DNA of 64,000 nucleotides from CAVSXS01 sp963767715 (GCA_963767715.1 CAVYFA010000008.1:124001-188000); one strand, 5' to 3'; counted from the first letter of the stretch, positions 51,512 to 61,443 are shown. The notes: generated by a model from the letters alone, not told the origin. Made by a program: numbers and translations.

Positions 51512-52105
51512 ATGTACGAACTCGTTATCCTTTCCTTGCTGATGCGCATGCCCATGCACGGCTACCTCATCGTCAAGGTGACCAATGACCTGATCGGGCC
51601 CTGGGCCAGAATCAGCAGCGGCTCCCTCTCTACTATTTTGAACGGACTGGAACAGAGAGGGCTGATTGTCGTCCAGCCACAGGGACATGATTCCGCGCGC
51701 GGCGCGCGCGGCGTGCGCACCTTCACGATCACCGAGGAGGGGCGCAAGCGCTTTCACCAGCTCATGATGGATACCTCCTCCAACCTGGGAGAGTATCAAA
51801 AGTTCTTCCACCGCAAGCTGGAGTACTTTGACCTGCTGCGCCCGGAAGAGCGTCTGCTCCTGATGAACCACTACATCAACTACTGCCAGACCACCATTTT
51901 GCACAAACAAACGGAGCGCGAGAGCCTGGCTTACGAACTCGCCGATTACCCGGCACCCGCCTTCATGGAAAACGTGTTGCGCGTCATGAAGCATGTCGAA
52001 GAGCAATGGCAGGCAGAACTCGAGTGGGCCAGGAGCATCCGCGAAGAGGAACTGGTGCGCATGGAAACGTCGCGGTCCGACGCAATCCAGGCAAGCGAGT
52101 TCTGA
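51512..52105 (+). CDS. PadR-family transcriptional regulator
   Basis: 197 residues. The N-terminal winged helix is typical: ELVILSLLMRMPMHGYLIV, then ISSGSLSTILNGLEQRGLI and a wing with RTFTITEEGRKRFHQLM. The C-terminal half is the helical Vir_act_alpha_C dimerisation region (about 100-185). PadR proteins repress their targets and respond to small hydrophobic ligands. It is coupled to the membrane-protein gene upstream. Confidence 0.88.
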   Translation: MYELVILSLLMRMPMHGYLIVKVTNDLIGPWARISSGSLSTILNGLEQRGLIVVQPQGHDSARGARGVRTFTITEEGRKRFHQLMMDTSSNLGEYQKFFHRKLEYFDLLRPEERLLLMNHYINYCQTTILHKQTERESLAYELADYPAPAFMENVLRVMKHVEEQWQAELEWARSIREEELVRMETSRSDAIQASEF

Positions 52106-52532
52106 CACTCCCCTGGCTAAAGCCGAGAGGGTTCCTGGTTCTACGAGCCGACTTGCGACGGTGCCATTGCTGGCAGCGCCGTGGCGGTCGGCTCTCCCAG
52201 GCGTTTTCCCTGGAACTTCTCTTTCCGAGCGCATAATTGTATCGATTCCGATGGTGGATGGGGCCATATGCTCTACTGTTTCAAGTCCTTTGATCGTTCG
52301 CAAGTCTACTTCCCCGAATATAGTCACTCCAATTCGGGCATTGCTGAGGATAGCATTGCTGAGATTGGTGCAGCCCCACCAACCGGTGAAAAAAGTCGTA
52401 ACGCTTTCTTAACGCTTTGGAAACGGGAGTATGCTATGATATGGCTGAGGATGACAAAATCCTGGCTTCGGGTTGTTGAGATCTTCTCTTTGCTGGAACG
52501 ATTCACCTGGAGCCTATACGAGGAGCATGCTC
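52106..52532. other. Intergenic region, possible transposase-tail relic
   Basis: 427 bases. Leftward, 52330-52106 reads TVASRLVEPGTLSALARG after DRHGAASNG, which recalls the C-terminal tail of IS605-type TnpB proteins, but no catalytic part remains. The right part should hold the promoter for the gene at 52533; I could not assign boxes. No intact gene is present. Confidence 0.3.
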
Positions 52533-53870
52533 ATGATGGCATCCCCCAACTTACAGCCGCAGCCTTTGCCCTCGCGCAGGTCCAGAGCGCATGTTCCTCG
52601 GCGGTGGCTGACCCTGGCACGCGGTGCATGGATCGTGTATGCACTGCTGTTGCTGGCGAACTTTATCGCCAGCATTGCCGCCTACTACCGAATTATGCGT
52701 ATCATATGCACACTTCCGAACCAGGTGTCGTGTACAATGCCGGGCCAGCCTGGCACTGCTTCTGCGCAACTCACGCCGGACAAACTTCAGGTTCTTGCCC
52801 ACCTGCATCTTTCCCTGGCCACCTATGCCGCCGCCGTTGTCACCTTGGATGTCGTGGTATCGCTGCTGTACTGGGGTGTCGGTCTACTGATCTTCTGGCG
52901 CAAGTCCGATGAGGGAATGGGTCTGTTCGTCTCGCTGCTGCTCGTGCTTTTTGGCGCCACAGGCGTCAATGGTTATTTCTTAGGCGCCTGGGCCCCCACG
53001 CACTCACCTCTGCTTCTCCAACTCCTCCTCATTCTCATCAGCTCCGCGCAATGGACGGGCCTGATTGCCTTTTTATTGGCCTTCCCCACGGGGCGATTTG
53101 TGCCGCGCTGGTCCTGGCTCCTCATCCCAGCAGTCTTATCGTATGTGCCACTGCAAGTCTCCCCGCTCCTGCAGGCAGCAGATTTGCTGGTGGTGTTTGG
53201 GTGTACACTCTTCATAATGGTCTACCGCTATGTGCGCGTCTTTGATGCCGTGCAACGCCAGCAGACCAAATGGTTCGTCTACGTCTTTGCGGTCGGCCTT
53301 TCCTTGGGCGTCACAAGTGCAGCGCTTCCCGCAGTGGTGCCGGTTAACTCGCCATTCCAACTGTTGAGTCCGACTACCAATGTGCTCTCCTTAGCGTTCA
53401 TTCCCTTTGGCGTGGGGATTGCAATTCTGCGCTACCGCTTGTGGGACATCGATGTCATCATCAATCGCACCCTGGTGTATGGCACACTGACGGTCTTGCT
53501 GGCCCTGATCTATGTTGGCCTGGTGATTGGCCTAGGGTCGCTGCTGCGCCTGATCACAGGGCAACTAGGGCAGTCGCCGGTCGTCATTGTGGTCTCGACC
53601 CTCGTCATCGCAGCACTCTTCCAGCCCTTGCGCCGTCGCCTCCAGGCTATCATCGACCGCCGCTTCTATCGCCGCAAGTACGATGCGGCGAAGGTTCTGG
53701 CCGCCTTCAGCGCCACGCTGCGCAACGAGGTGGACCTGGACCAGTTGCGCGAGCAGCTTCTCGCCGTGGTGCAGGAAACCATGCAGCCAGCGCATGTCTC
53801 CCTCTGGGTGCGCCAGCCCGGTCAGGCGGAGACTCCCTCACTCCAGAACAGCAAGCCTCACTCTATGTGA
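52533..53870 (+). CDS. Polytopic sensor-like membrane protein without kinase domain
   Basis: 445 residues; the ATG at 52533 is 7 bases after AGGAG, the best of three nearby ATGs. About nine membrane helices span residues 25-370. Then a cytoplasmic linker resembling histidine-kinase connectors (LRRRLQAIIDRRFYRRKYDA, then AAFSATLRNEVDLDQLREQL) and a short GAF-like end (MQPAHVSLWVRQPGQ). No H-box or ATPase domain follows. Similar proteins seem common in Ktedonobacteria-like genomes (recollection), but the function is unknown. Confidence 0.6.
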   Translation: MMASPNLQPQPLPSRRSRAHVPRRWLTLARGAWIVYALLLLANFIASIAAYYRIMRIICTLPNQVSCTMPGQPGTASAQLTPDKLQVLAHLHLSLATYAAAVVTLDVVVSLLYWGVGLLIFWRKSDEGMGLFVSLLLVLFGATGVNGYFLGAWAPTHSPLLLQLLLILISSAQWTGLIAFLLAFPTGRFVPRWSWLLIPAVLSYVPLQVSPLLQAADLLVVFGCTLFIMVYRYVRVFDAVQRQQTKWFVYVFAVGLSLGVTSAALPAVVPVNSPFQLLSPTTNVLSLAFIPFGVGIAILRYRLWDIDVIINRTLVYGTLTVLLALIYVGLVIGLGSLLRLITGQLGQSPVVIVVSTLVIAALFQPLRRRLQAIIDRRFYRRKYDAAKVLAAFSATLRNEVDLDQLREQLLAVVQETMQPAHVSLWVRQPGQAETPSLQNSKPHSM

Positions 53871-54032
53871 AACCCTTATCCCCAGCCGTTCATTATGTTG
53901 AATGGCGACCGATTATGATATATGACGACCAATTACTGCAATAAGTTGTGTTCGCAAGCCCATGCAAAAGAGAATTGCTGAACGTGCTGGCAGGCGCGGA
54001 AAACATGGGACCGGAGAGGATATCACCATCAT

Positions 54033-57000
54033 ATGCACTGGCTTCGTATACGTAGGGGATATGGAGGGACGACTACAAGGGGTCAACTTTCTCGCCGCCC
54101 TCGAAGCATCTATTTCGCTTTAGCGCTTATTTTATTGCTGCTCCTCATCCCCCTCATTGGTACTATCTGGACAGCCAGTCATGCCCATGCATCCCAGCCT
54201 GGCGCATTCAACCTGCCGCGCTTGCGCAATGCTACTGCCCTCTACGGCTCTTCGTCCGGCAAACGCGCGCCGTCCATCACACCCGCCGGCGCGCGGCCCG
54301 GCGGCCAATTCCCAGGCTGGGCGGGTCATGCCGCTCAACGGGCTGGACGCGCTGGACTTTCACCGCGCCGCGTGCATGATAACAGCGCTTTCGCCGCGAA
54401 CGTGGTTGTGGCTTCCGACGCCACGCCTGCGCCCTTTGGCCCTGAGCCGCGCAACGGGCCGCAGGCGGCAGTCGATCCCACCAATTCCAGCCATATCGTC
54501 GTCGTCTACAACGACTATACCGTCGATGGTCAGGGCGGCGTCTCGACGGTTGGCTATACCACTACCACCGATGGCGGGGCGAGCTGGTCTGCCTCTCAGT
54601 TGGTGCATGGCCTGTTGAAAATTGATGGCGGAGCATACGATGGCGCCGACGATCCCGGTATCACGTTCGATTCCAATGGCAATGCCTATCTCACCGTCAC
54701 CACCTTCGATGCCGGCGATTGGGCCAGCGCTATCTACGTAGCCATCATGCCAGCCTCTTCCTCGCAGTTCAGCGCGCCCATCAAGGTAGCTGCCTTCAAC
54801 GATACACACAGCGTCGTCGAGTACGCGCGCATCGTGCCCGGCCTGGCGAGCGGAACGCTCTATCTTACCTTCAACGCCCTTGGGGCGACTCCCCAGACCC
54901 CCAATTCATCGCTCGCAGCGGTGTGGACCTCGCAGTTGTATTTCACCGGCTCACTCGATGGCGGCCAGACGTGGAGCGTGCCGCTTGCCATTGGCAGCGG
55001 ACAGCAGGATTACTGGGGCGTGCCGGTCGTGAATTGGAACGGCGACATCTTCGTCTTTTACAGCGGAGCTTCCGGCCTGGAGATGGTGCAGTCGAGCAAC
55101 GGCGGCCAGGCCTGGAGTAGCCCGCGCAGCCTCGCATCCATCAACACCGTCGGCGAGCAGCGCGCTTATAACGATGTGTATATCAATCCCGGCCCCGATG
55201 CAGCCGTCGATGCAGGCAGCAAGTCGCTCTACGTGGTCTATGACGGCGGGAAGACCATCACCTCCAACGATGATGGCGAGACCTGGAGCCAGCCTATCGA
55301 TGTGCTGGGCAGCCGCTATACGCCGGCGTTCCTGGCCTCGATCGCTGTAGATCCCGCCACGCATGTCGTCAGCGTGGGTGGCTACTCCACCTCCGGGGAT
55401 CCCAGCCAGAACACCTTCGCCTATTACTACGCGCAGTCTGCAGATGGCGGCAATCACTTCTCCAGCGCTGTGCTGGTGAGTGATAACGCCTCGCTGCCGC
55501 CTGCGCCCGTCTTTGGCTCGATTGGCCGTGCCAGCAGCGTCGCGAGCGGCGGTCACTTCGCGCACCTCTTCTGGACGGATACCAACGGCGTCAACGGCAA
55601 CGAGCAGATCGTCTCCGCCTCGGTCGATGTCAGCCAGCCCATGATGGGGGCGCTGCAGAGTAGTTGGGACTCCACACAGACGCTGCCACCCTGGGGCATC
55701 GTCTTCACTGGCGCGGGCAGCCAGAATATCGGCGTGGGTGACTATGGCCAGGGCAGCATCGGCACCGTCACCGCGACGGTATGCGGTAGCTGCGATTGGC
55801 TCTCCGCCTCGGTCAGCGCCGGAGCGTCGGCTGGCACGTGGGTTGTTGCTGTCTCAACCTCCTCAGCGGCCAACAGCCAGGTCGGGAGCGTGACCATCCA
55901 GGCGTCTGGCCTGAATAACTCGATCACCATCCCCGTGCAGTTGCAGATCGATCTGGCGGACCCGGGCTTCTCGCTTGGCACGAACACGTTAGCATTCACC
56001 ACTATGCAGGGTATCGACCCTCCTAGCCAGGGTGTGCAGGTGGCGAGCCTGCGCTCCATCAACGAACAGTTACAGGTCAACACGAACGGCGACCCGGCCT
56101 TGAGCGCCTATTTCGCCAACGGCTCGCCCGGTGTGGTGTTGAGCCCTGGACTCTCGTCGGGCTTGATCGTGCTGCTCAGCGTCGCCGGGCTGCCCACCGG
56201 CACAAGCACCCACAACCTGAGCGTGAGCGACGGTACGACCTCACTGAATGTGACGGTCAACCTGACCATCAGCGCAGCCCCCGCGCAGCTCGATCAGCCT
56301 GCCTCCTCGCTGAACTTCGCCTATCACCAGCAGAGCCCGCAGCACCCTGCGCCGCAGACTATCACCCTGCGCAACAGCGGCGCCCGCGTCCTGCACTGGC
56401 GGGCCGGCAGCGACTCATCATGGCTGGGGCTGGGCACGACGAGCGGCACCATTGCTCCGGGCTCGTCGCAGCAGGTCAATGTGAATGTCAGCACCGCGGG
56501 GCTGCCGCAGGGGACAAGCATCGGCCATATCTTGCTGGGCGGTGATACGCAGGCCGTCGATTTGCCCGCAACGATGCCCGTCTACCTGGTGATTGATCCG
56601 CCGGCTAGCCAGATCTCGAAGACCTGGTACTTTGCCGAAGGCTACGTCTCCGCCAATTTCACTGAATATCTCACGCTGGAGAACCCCAATGCCCAGCCGA
56701 CCAGCGTGGACGTCACCTACCTGACTCAACCCGTCAACCACGCCCCAAGGCCACCGTTTACGCTGACCTATAAGCTCAGCCCCAATAGCCGCTTCACAGT
56801 ACCGGTCAATAGCCAGCCAGGTATCGTGCCGAACGACCAGGTCTCGCTGGTGGTCAATGCCAGCCTACCGATTGTGGCGGAACGCCCGATGTATTTCAAA
56901 TATACCCAGTTGAGTCCTAATCCTACAGGGGGAACCGATATCGTGGGCGCGACTCACCTCAATTCAGCCTTCTTCTTCCCCTTCGTGCAGATTGGCAGCG

Positions 57001-58037
57001 ATGCTCAGAGCGGCTCTCCGACCTTCGGCACCACGTACTCCACCTACCTGACGGTCCTCAATCAGAATAACGCGCCGGTGCATGTCAGCCTGTCCTACCA
57101 GGGCGCGGGCAGCCTGTATACGGTGACGCATACCATCGCCGCCAGAACGCGCGGCACCATCTCGCTGGCGAGCGATTTTCCCCTGGCGGCCAGTGCGAAC
57201 CACGATAGCTACCTGTACGCCGTCTCCCTGCTGGTGACGACCGACCTGCCGGTAGTGGTCGAGCTGCCCTCGTACTTCACCATCCCAAATCCACCGGCTC
57301 CGCTTGCCTTTGCCAGCGGCACGGATGAGATCGGCAGCCCCAATCCCCAGACGAGCTGGGACTTCGCCGAGGGCTACACCGGCGCGCCCAACGCGCCCTT
57401 CCAGACCTATCTCGACCTGGCGAACTTTGGCAACATGCCTTCGCAAGCCACGCTGACGCTCTCGGTTACCGGCGCTGGGAATACCCATTCGACGCAAACT
57501 TACCAGCTCACCGTCGGCCCGCAAGCCAGCGCGTCCGTATTACTCAATGCGCTGGTCTGTCCTTCAACCAATCAATACTGCGGCGACGCGCTGGCGACGC
57601 ACGTGCAGACCACGCAGCCGCTTGTGGCCGACCGGCAGATGTACTTCAACTATCAGAGCCACATCAAGGGCTCGACCGCCGTCGTCGGTTCGTCGTCCGG
57701 CCCGCAGCCGGCCTTCTACTTCGCCGAAGGCTATACAGGCCAAAACTTCAGCGAGTACCTGACCATTATCAATCCGGGTACTAACACCGCTATCGAAACC
57801 GTAACTATTCGTTATCTTATACAGGGGAGTGCGTCAAAGAGCGTGACAATCACGCATTTGCCGCCTGGGCAGCGCTGGACGGAGAACGTCAATGCCGATG
57901 TGGGGCCGAATCGCTCAGTGTCCGTGATAGTCTCGGTGAACACGGGGACGCTGCTTGTCGAACGACCCATGTACTTCCATTATCAAACACTGGCTTTTGG
58001 TGGAAGCGATGTTATAGGATATGTGCCAGGAGCATAA
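54033..58037 (+). CDS. Large secreted BNR/sialidase-like protein with C-terminal repeats
   Basis: 1334 residues. Signal helix about 27-48. A beta-propeller region (about 125-550) contains five Asp-box-like motifs: TTDGGASWS, SLDGGQTWS, SSNGGQAWS, SNDDGETWS, SADGGNHFS. Two or three Ig/BACON-like domains follow (about 560-855; for example CDWLSASVSAGASAGTW). From about 863 to the end are four repeats of the WYFAEGY..F.EYLTL.NP...ERPMYF type, the same module as in the S53 peptidase at 38256. It is a cell-surface or secreted protein binding or hydrolysing glycans; the sialidase catalytic triad could not be confirmed. Confidence 0.75.
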   Translation: MHWLRIRRGYGGTTTRGQLSRRPRSIYFALALILLLLLIPLIGTIWTASHAHASQPGAFNLPRLRNATALYGSSSGKRAPSITPAGARPGGQFPGWAGHAAQRAGRAGLSPRRVHDNSAFAANVVVASDATPAPFGPEPRNGPQAAVDPTNSSHIVVVYNDYTVDGQGGVSTVGYTTTTDGGASWSASQLVHGLLKIDGGAYDGADDPGITFDSNGNAYLTVTTFDAGDWASAIYVAIMPASSSQFSAPIKVAAFNDTHSVVEYARIVPGLASGTLYLTFNALGATPQTPNSSLAAVWTSQLYFTGSLDGGQTWSVPLAIGSGQQDYWGVPVVNWNGDIFVFYSGASGLEMVQSSNGGQAWSSPRSLASINTVGEQRAYNDVYINPGPDAAVDAGSKSLYVVYDGGKTITSNDDGETWSQPIDVLGSRYTPAFLASIAVDPATHVVSVGGYSTSGDPSQNTFAYYYAQSADGGNHFSSAVLVSDNASLPPAPVFGSIGRASSVASGGHFAHLFWTDTNGVNGNEQIVSASVDVSQPMMGALQSSWDSTQTLPPWGIVFTGAGSQNIGVGDYGQGSIGTVTATVCGSCDWLSASVSAGASAGTWVVAVSTSSAANSQVGSVTIQASGLNNSITIPVQLQIDLADPGFSLGTNTLAFTTMQGIDPPSQGVQVASLRSINEQLQVNTNGDPALSAYFANGSPGVVLSPGLSSGLIVLLSVAGLPTGTSTHNLSVSDGTTSLNVTVNLTISAAPAQLDQPASSLNFAYHQQSPQHPAPQTITLRNSGARVLHWRAGSDSSWLGLGTTSGTIAPGSSQQVNVNVSTAGLPQGTSIGHILLGGDTQAVDLPATMPVYLVIDPPASQISKTWYFAEGYVSANFTEYLTLENPNAQPTSVDVTYLTQPVNHAPRPPFTLTYKLSPNSRFTVPVNSQPGIVPNDQVSLVVNASLPIVAERPMYFKYTQLSPNPTGGTDIVGATHLNSAFFFPFVQIGSDAQSGSPTFGTTYSTYLTVLNQNNAPVHVSLSYQGAGSLYTVTHTIAARTRGTISLASDFPLAASANHDSYLYAVSLLVTTDLPVVVELPSYFTIPNPPAPLAFASGTDEIGSPNPQTSWDFAEGYTGAPNAPFQTYLDLANFGNMPSQATLTLSVTGAGNTHSTQTYQLTVGPQASASVLLNALVCPSTNQYCGDALATHVQTTQPLVADRQMYFNYQSHIKGSTAVVGSSSGPQPAFYFAEGYTGQNFSEYLTIINPGTNTAIETVTIRYLIQGSASKSVTITHLPPGQRWTENVNADVGPNRSVSVIVSVNTGTLLVERPMYFHYQTLAFGGSDVIGYVPGA

Positions 58038-58067
58038 TAGAGAGTAACAGGAGTGACGGCAGGGACT

Positions 58068-58736
58068 ATGCCTTCAGCACTACTGCTCGCTCACATCGAG
58101 ATGTGGGTCGCAGAACTTGAACGAGAGGTGCAGGCTTTCGAGGCTGCTGTGGACGAGGTGGAGGAAGAGATGGAGAAAGCTGAACAGGATGATGCCCGCG
58201 ACGAAATGGGTTCGCCAGGCGAAAAGATTGAGCAGCAGGAGCATAGAGCGCGCCCAACGCGGCGCTTGCAGCGGCTTGAGCAGGCCCTGGCTAAGGCCGA
58301 CCATATCGCGGAACTGGTGAACGCGGCAAATACCACCCTCAACCAGGCCATCGACGCCGCTCAGCAGGTCGTGACCAATGAACAAATCGGCACGTCATCG
58401 CAGCCAGAACAGCCGCCTGCCCCTGCGCTTCCACAGATTGTGCCCCAACAAGTCATAGAGGTACAGACTGCCGCGCCTGGCGGCTCGCCCGCGGCTCCCG
58501 CGGATGAGGCGCAGTACACCCACTCGCAGAGTGGCGGTACCGGCCCACAGCGTATCATCCAGGCCAGTCTGATGTACCCACGAACCGTCGCGCAGCAATC
58601 GTCCGGTGAGGCAGGGTTCGAGCCGCTGCCGCATGGCGCAATCAATCCTGGCGGGCCGTTACCGCATCGTCGCGCTGCTGCACGCGCGCCCCCGCGTCAA
58701 CCTCTATCTGGCCTATCGCCTCGCCAGCGCGAATGA
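58068..58736 (+). CDS. Coiled-coil protein preceding the pseudokinase
   Basis: 222 residues from ATG 58068 (AGGG upstream; a GTG at 58053 is an alternative). Long charged coiled coil (about 8-45, ELEREVQAFEAAVDEVEEEM), a second helix (about 70-105), then a Pro/Gln/Ala-rich linker. The last 35 residues are a shadow of the overlapping kinase-like gene that starts at 58633. The natural end may be earlier; the overlap of 104 bases could also reflect a frame error joining the two. No family is recognised. Confidence 0.5.
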   Translation: MPSALLLAHIEMWVAELEREVQAFEAAVDEVEEEMEKAEQDDARDEMGSPGEKIEQQEHRARPTRRLQRLEQALAKADHIAELVNAANTTLNQAIDAAQQVVTNEQIGTSSQPEQPPAPALPQIVPQQVIEVQTAAPGGSPAAPADEAQYTHSQSGGTGPQRIIQASLMYPRTVAQQSSGEAGFEPLPHGAINPGGPLPHRRAAARAPPRQPLSGLSPRQRE

Positions 58737-59820
58737 GCGGGCGCAAGGCACGCCATCGTCGTCGCTCGTAGCTATTCGCGAAATCGTGCTGAGCGGCCTG
58801 TCGCCCGAGCTGCAAAAGCGCATTAAACAGGCCGCCTTCGAGGAATTCGTCGCGCCCGGACTGCTCGGCTCGCCGCGTCTTCCCGGCGTTGGGGACCGCA
58901 TCTCGGTGGAGCAAGAACGCCACTACCTGGTTTTGCAACTGCGACCGGCGCGTGAGGAGCGCAGCGCAAGACAGGCAAAGCAAGCTGACTATGCGGCAGT
59001 GGCCGTGCCGCTCGCCGAACTACTCCTCAAGCACCAGCAATGGCCGGAGTGGCTGGACATGAAGACCGCCCTGGAATGGGGCGTCCAGCTCTGCCGTATT
59101 GTCGCGCGCCTGCATCACATGGGAGTTGTGCTTGGCGACCTGGATCCTGCGACGATTCTGGTGAGCAGCACCGGCCAGGCTACCTGGGCACCCGTGCTGT
59201 TGGTCTCCTGGCCGCCCGCCCCGCAATTCTGGCCCGCCGGCTCAAGCAGAGAGCAGTACGCACACACATTTCCTATAGGCGAAAGTCTAGCGGAGAACGC
59301 CTTTGCCGCGCCGGAAACGCTGCTGGGCAAGGCTGACGAGCGCTCCGATGTCTATTCCCTCGGCGCAATTCTCTATCTCTTCTTCACCCGCTACGCGCCT
59401 GCCGCCGCTGCGCTGCGCCAGCCGGTAGAGCAGCCTGCGCAAAATGGCCAGCATCACGAACAGCAAAGTGGGGCAGCGCCTGCACCGCAAGCTAAGCCGG
59501 TACCGCCCAGGTTGTCCTCATCAGCGACGTTAAAATCAGCAAAAGTCAGGTTAACACCGTTTGAGCCGCAGAGTGGCATGGCCCTCGTCCCACCCCATCT
59601 CTTCAATAGTTTGATCTCGCCCCGCCTGGAAGCCCTGTTGCTGCATACCCTGGCCCTTTCACCGGCAGAGCGCTTCCCCTCGGTCTTCTCCCTGGTGGAA
59701 GCGCTCGAAGCCATTGATCCCGCCGTAGAGTTCGTTGATCGCTATGAAGAAACGAATCCTGCCCATCGTGATTCCCGCATTACGAGAGTATTGGAGCGAG
59801 TGAGGAGGAATAACGACTAG
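58633..59820 (+). CDS. Kinase-fold protein lacking catalytic residues (pseudokinase)
   Basis: 395 residues from ATG 58633. The fold follows Hanks kinases: GRYRIVALLHARPRVNLYLA (glycine loop without its glycines) and VAIREIVL, where the ATP-binding lysine would sit but R is found. The catalytic-loop position reads VVLGDLDPATILV in place of HRDxKxxN. There is no DFG, since LLVSWPP stands in its place, but APE (FAAPETLLG) and RSDVYSLGAILYLFF are kept. It is likely a scaffold or pseudokinase. It overlaps the coiled-coil gene and ends 3 bases before the convergent DUF2330 gene. Confidence 0.75.
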   Translation: MAQSILAGRYRIVALLHARPRVNLYLAYRLASANERAQGTPSSSLVAIREIVLSGLSPELQKRIKQAAFEEFVAPGLLGSPRLPGVGDRISVEQERHYLVLQLRPAREERSARQAKQADYAAVAVPLAELLLKHQQWPEWLDMKTALEWGVQLCRIVARLHHMGVVLGDLDPATILVSSTGQATWAPVLLVSWPPAPQFWPAGSSREQYAHTFPIGESLAENAFAAPETLLGKADERSDVYSLGAILYLFFTRYAPAAAALRQPVEQPAQNGQHHEQQSGAAPAPQAKPVPPRLSSSATLKSAKVRLTPFEPQSGMALVPPHLFNSLISPRLEALLLHTLALSPAERFPSVFSLVEALEAIDPAVEFVDRYEETNPAHRDSRITRVLERVRRNND

Positions 59821-59823
59821 GCG

Positions 59824-60939
59824 TTACACTCCCATTTGCACCGTCGCCCGTCTCCGGTAGCGCACGATCATAACACTTGCGGCCAGAATGCTCAGGACGA
59901 TCACCACGCCGAGCAGGAACTGCGGCGTACCCAGTGGTAGGCGCGGTACCCAGGCTGGCGCATCTCTGGCTGCCTGGCTCTCCACCACTGACATTGGTGG
60001 CGTGCCGTAGGGAGCCAGCCTGATCACGCCGGACGAACTGACGCCCATGTCATAGGTCACGGCGCGGCTGGGCGCATTGAGCGTCAGGTATGTCACCCAG
60101 CTATCGGGCCAGACCCAGCCCATGTTGCGGTCGGTTGAAAGGTCGTGGTAGAGCGTCGGCGTCATATGCTCCTGGAACGGCATGGTGAAGCCCTGCGCGC
60201 CACCCACGGTGTTGCCGACCGAGGACTGCCCCGCGATAGCATCGAAGTCGGTTGTGTAGACGGGATTGTCGGTCAGCAGGTAGAGATCGGCCTGCACCGG
60301 CTGCCCATCGAGCGCCAGCACGTTGAGCGGCACCCAGATGTGCGCCGTCTTCATCGTGATCAGGATAGGTGTGCCATCGCCCTGCAACTGCCCGCGAGCC
60401 TTCGCCGCGCTCGTGTCGAACTTCACGGCCATGAAGATGGGGCTGCCCCTGGCATACGTCAGCAGGTGACTGCTCGTCTCAGCGTCCAGAATAAATTTGT
60501 TGCTGGTAGCCCAGTTGATTACTTCCGGGCCGCTGCCACGAATAACTGTGATGTTGAGCGCCTCAATTTTCACCTGCTCAAGCACTGCCGCCTTTGGCAC
60601 TGCTGCCGCCGATTGGGCTTGTACAGCCCCAAAACTGAGGGTAACAGGATGAGATTCGAGCTCAAGCCTTTGCAGCGACCAGGCGCCGCCATCCTGGATC
60701 TGTAAAGGAACGGCGGGCAGGGGCACAATCCAACCGATATCATTGCTTTTGCTGTCCCCCTGGAAGGTGAAGGTGGTCAGGTAGTGTTCAATGCCGTTGT
60801 GCCAGGCAATCAAGGTAGTCGCCCGCTCCAGGCTGACGTCCCCATCGGGGGCGATCAGGCCGCCGCACGCCAGTGCCGGCAGCGCCTGTACCGCGAAGAT
60901 GCCCAGCGCGATAACCAGGGCCGCGATCTTTTTGAGCAT
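59824..60939 (-). CDS. Secreted DUF2330 family protein
   Basis: 371 residues. Signal peptide of about 25 residues ending LPALACGG, with the cysteine typical of DUF2330 just after cleavage. Conserved parts: RATTLIAWHNGIEHYLTTFT, DIGWIVPLPAVPLQIQDGG and LLTYARGSPIFMAVKFD. A single membrane helix lies near the end (about 338-360, FLLGVVIVLSILAASVMIVR) with a basic tail. Function unknown; probably anchored outside the cell. Convergent with the pseudokinase gene. Confidence 0.82.
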   Translation of the reverse strand: MLKKIAALVIALGIFAVQALPALACGGLIAPDGDVSLERATTLIAWHNGIEHYLTTFTFQGDSKSNDIGWIVPLPAVPLQIQDGGAWSLQRLELESHPVTLSFGAVQAQSAAAVPKAAVLEQVKIEALNITVIRGSGPEVINWATSNKFILDAETSSHLLTYARGSPIFMAVKFDTSAAKARGQLQGDGTPILITMKTAHIWVPLNVLALDGQPVQADLYLLTDNPVYTTDFDAIAGQSSVGNTVGGAQGFTMPFQEHMTPTLYHDLSTDRNMGWVWPDSWVTYLTLNAPSRAVTYDMGVSSSGVIRLAPYGTPPMSVVESQAARDAPAWVPRLPLGTPQFLLGVVIVLSILAASVMIVRYRRRATVQMGV

Positions 60940-61443
60940 AGTGGATACTCCTCACAATAAAGTAGTGTGGTGTCGCTATTCGAGTTCGTCCCAGGACTTC
61001 ATCCACTATGACGGCGTAACTCTGCCGAAAGTTCCCTTGTTGATCTATTCCTCTCCAATCCCCGTACACATCTATCGAGCAGACCAAGTCTGCCTTACTT
61101 GACAACATTCAGAAAGGAAACTCACTATCCTGGGGTTCGAGCAGGGCAAGATTTCCGAACACTGGGGCAACCGCGACGACCTGGGCATGTTGCAGCAGGT
61201 GGGGGCAATCCCGGCGCCGGGACAGCCGGGCTAGTGTCATGAACACTTGCCGAAAGTAGTGAGCGAGGGCGACCCATGCGGCCGCCCTCCTTGCTTTATA
61301 CTCCTACCAGCATTCACCAACCACGCAGTATTAGCAAGCCTCTCGCAAAACTTCCCTTTGTGCCATAATGAAAAGATGGAAAGCCCCATTTCCTGCTGAA
61401 AATCGTGTTTCAGTGAGATGATGAGTCCCAGGAGAATGACGCT
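60940..61443. other. Intergenic region with a cyclase remnant
   Basis: 504 bases. The only coding trace is the SnoaL-like tail at 61127-61234. The left end must contain the promoter of the leftward DUF2330 gene, and the right end that of the DUF2255 gene (ribosome site AGGAGA before 61444). Nothing else is supported. Confidence 0.45.
61127..61234 (+). pseudogene. C-terminal remnant of a SnoaL-like cyclase/ester cyclase
   Basis: The frame reads FEQGKISEHWGNRDDLGMLQ, then QVGAIPAPGQPG and TAG at 61232. This is the conserved end of SnoaL-like proteins (F.dGKIvEhWg..D..gmlqQlG). Upstream sense is absent, so only about 35 codons survive. Confidence 0.6.

Noticed and set aside
52181..52912. 243-codon rightward frame overlapping the start of the sensor-like membrane protein
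   Set aside because: The overlapped part in the other frame has clear membrane helices and a better start; this frame has no features.
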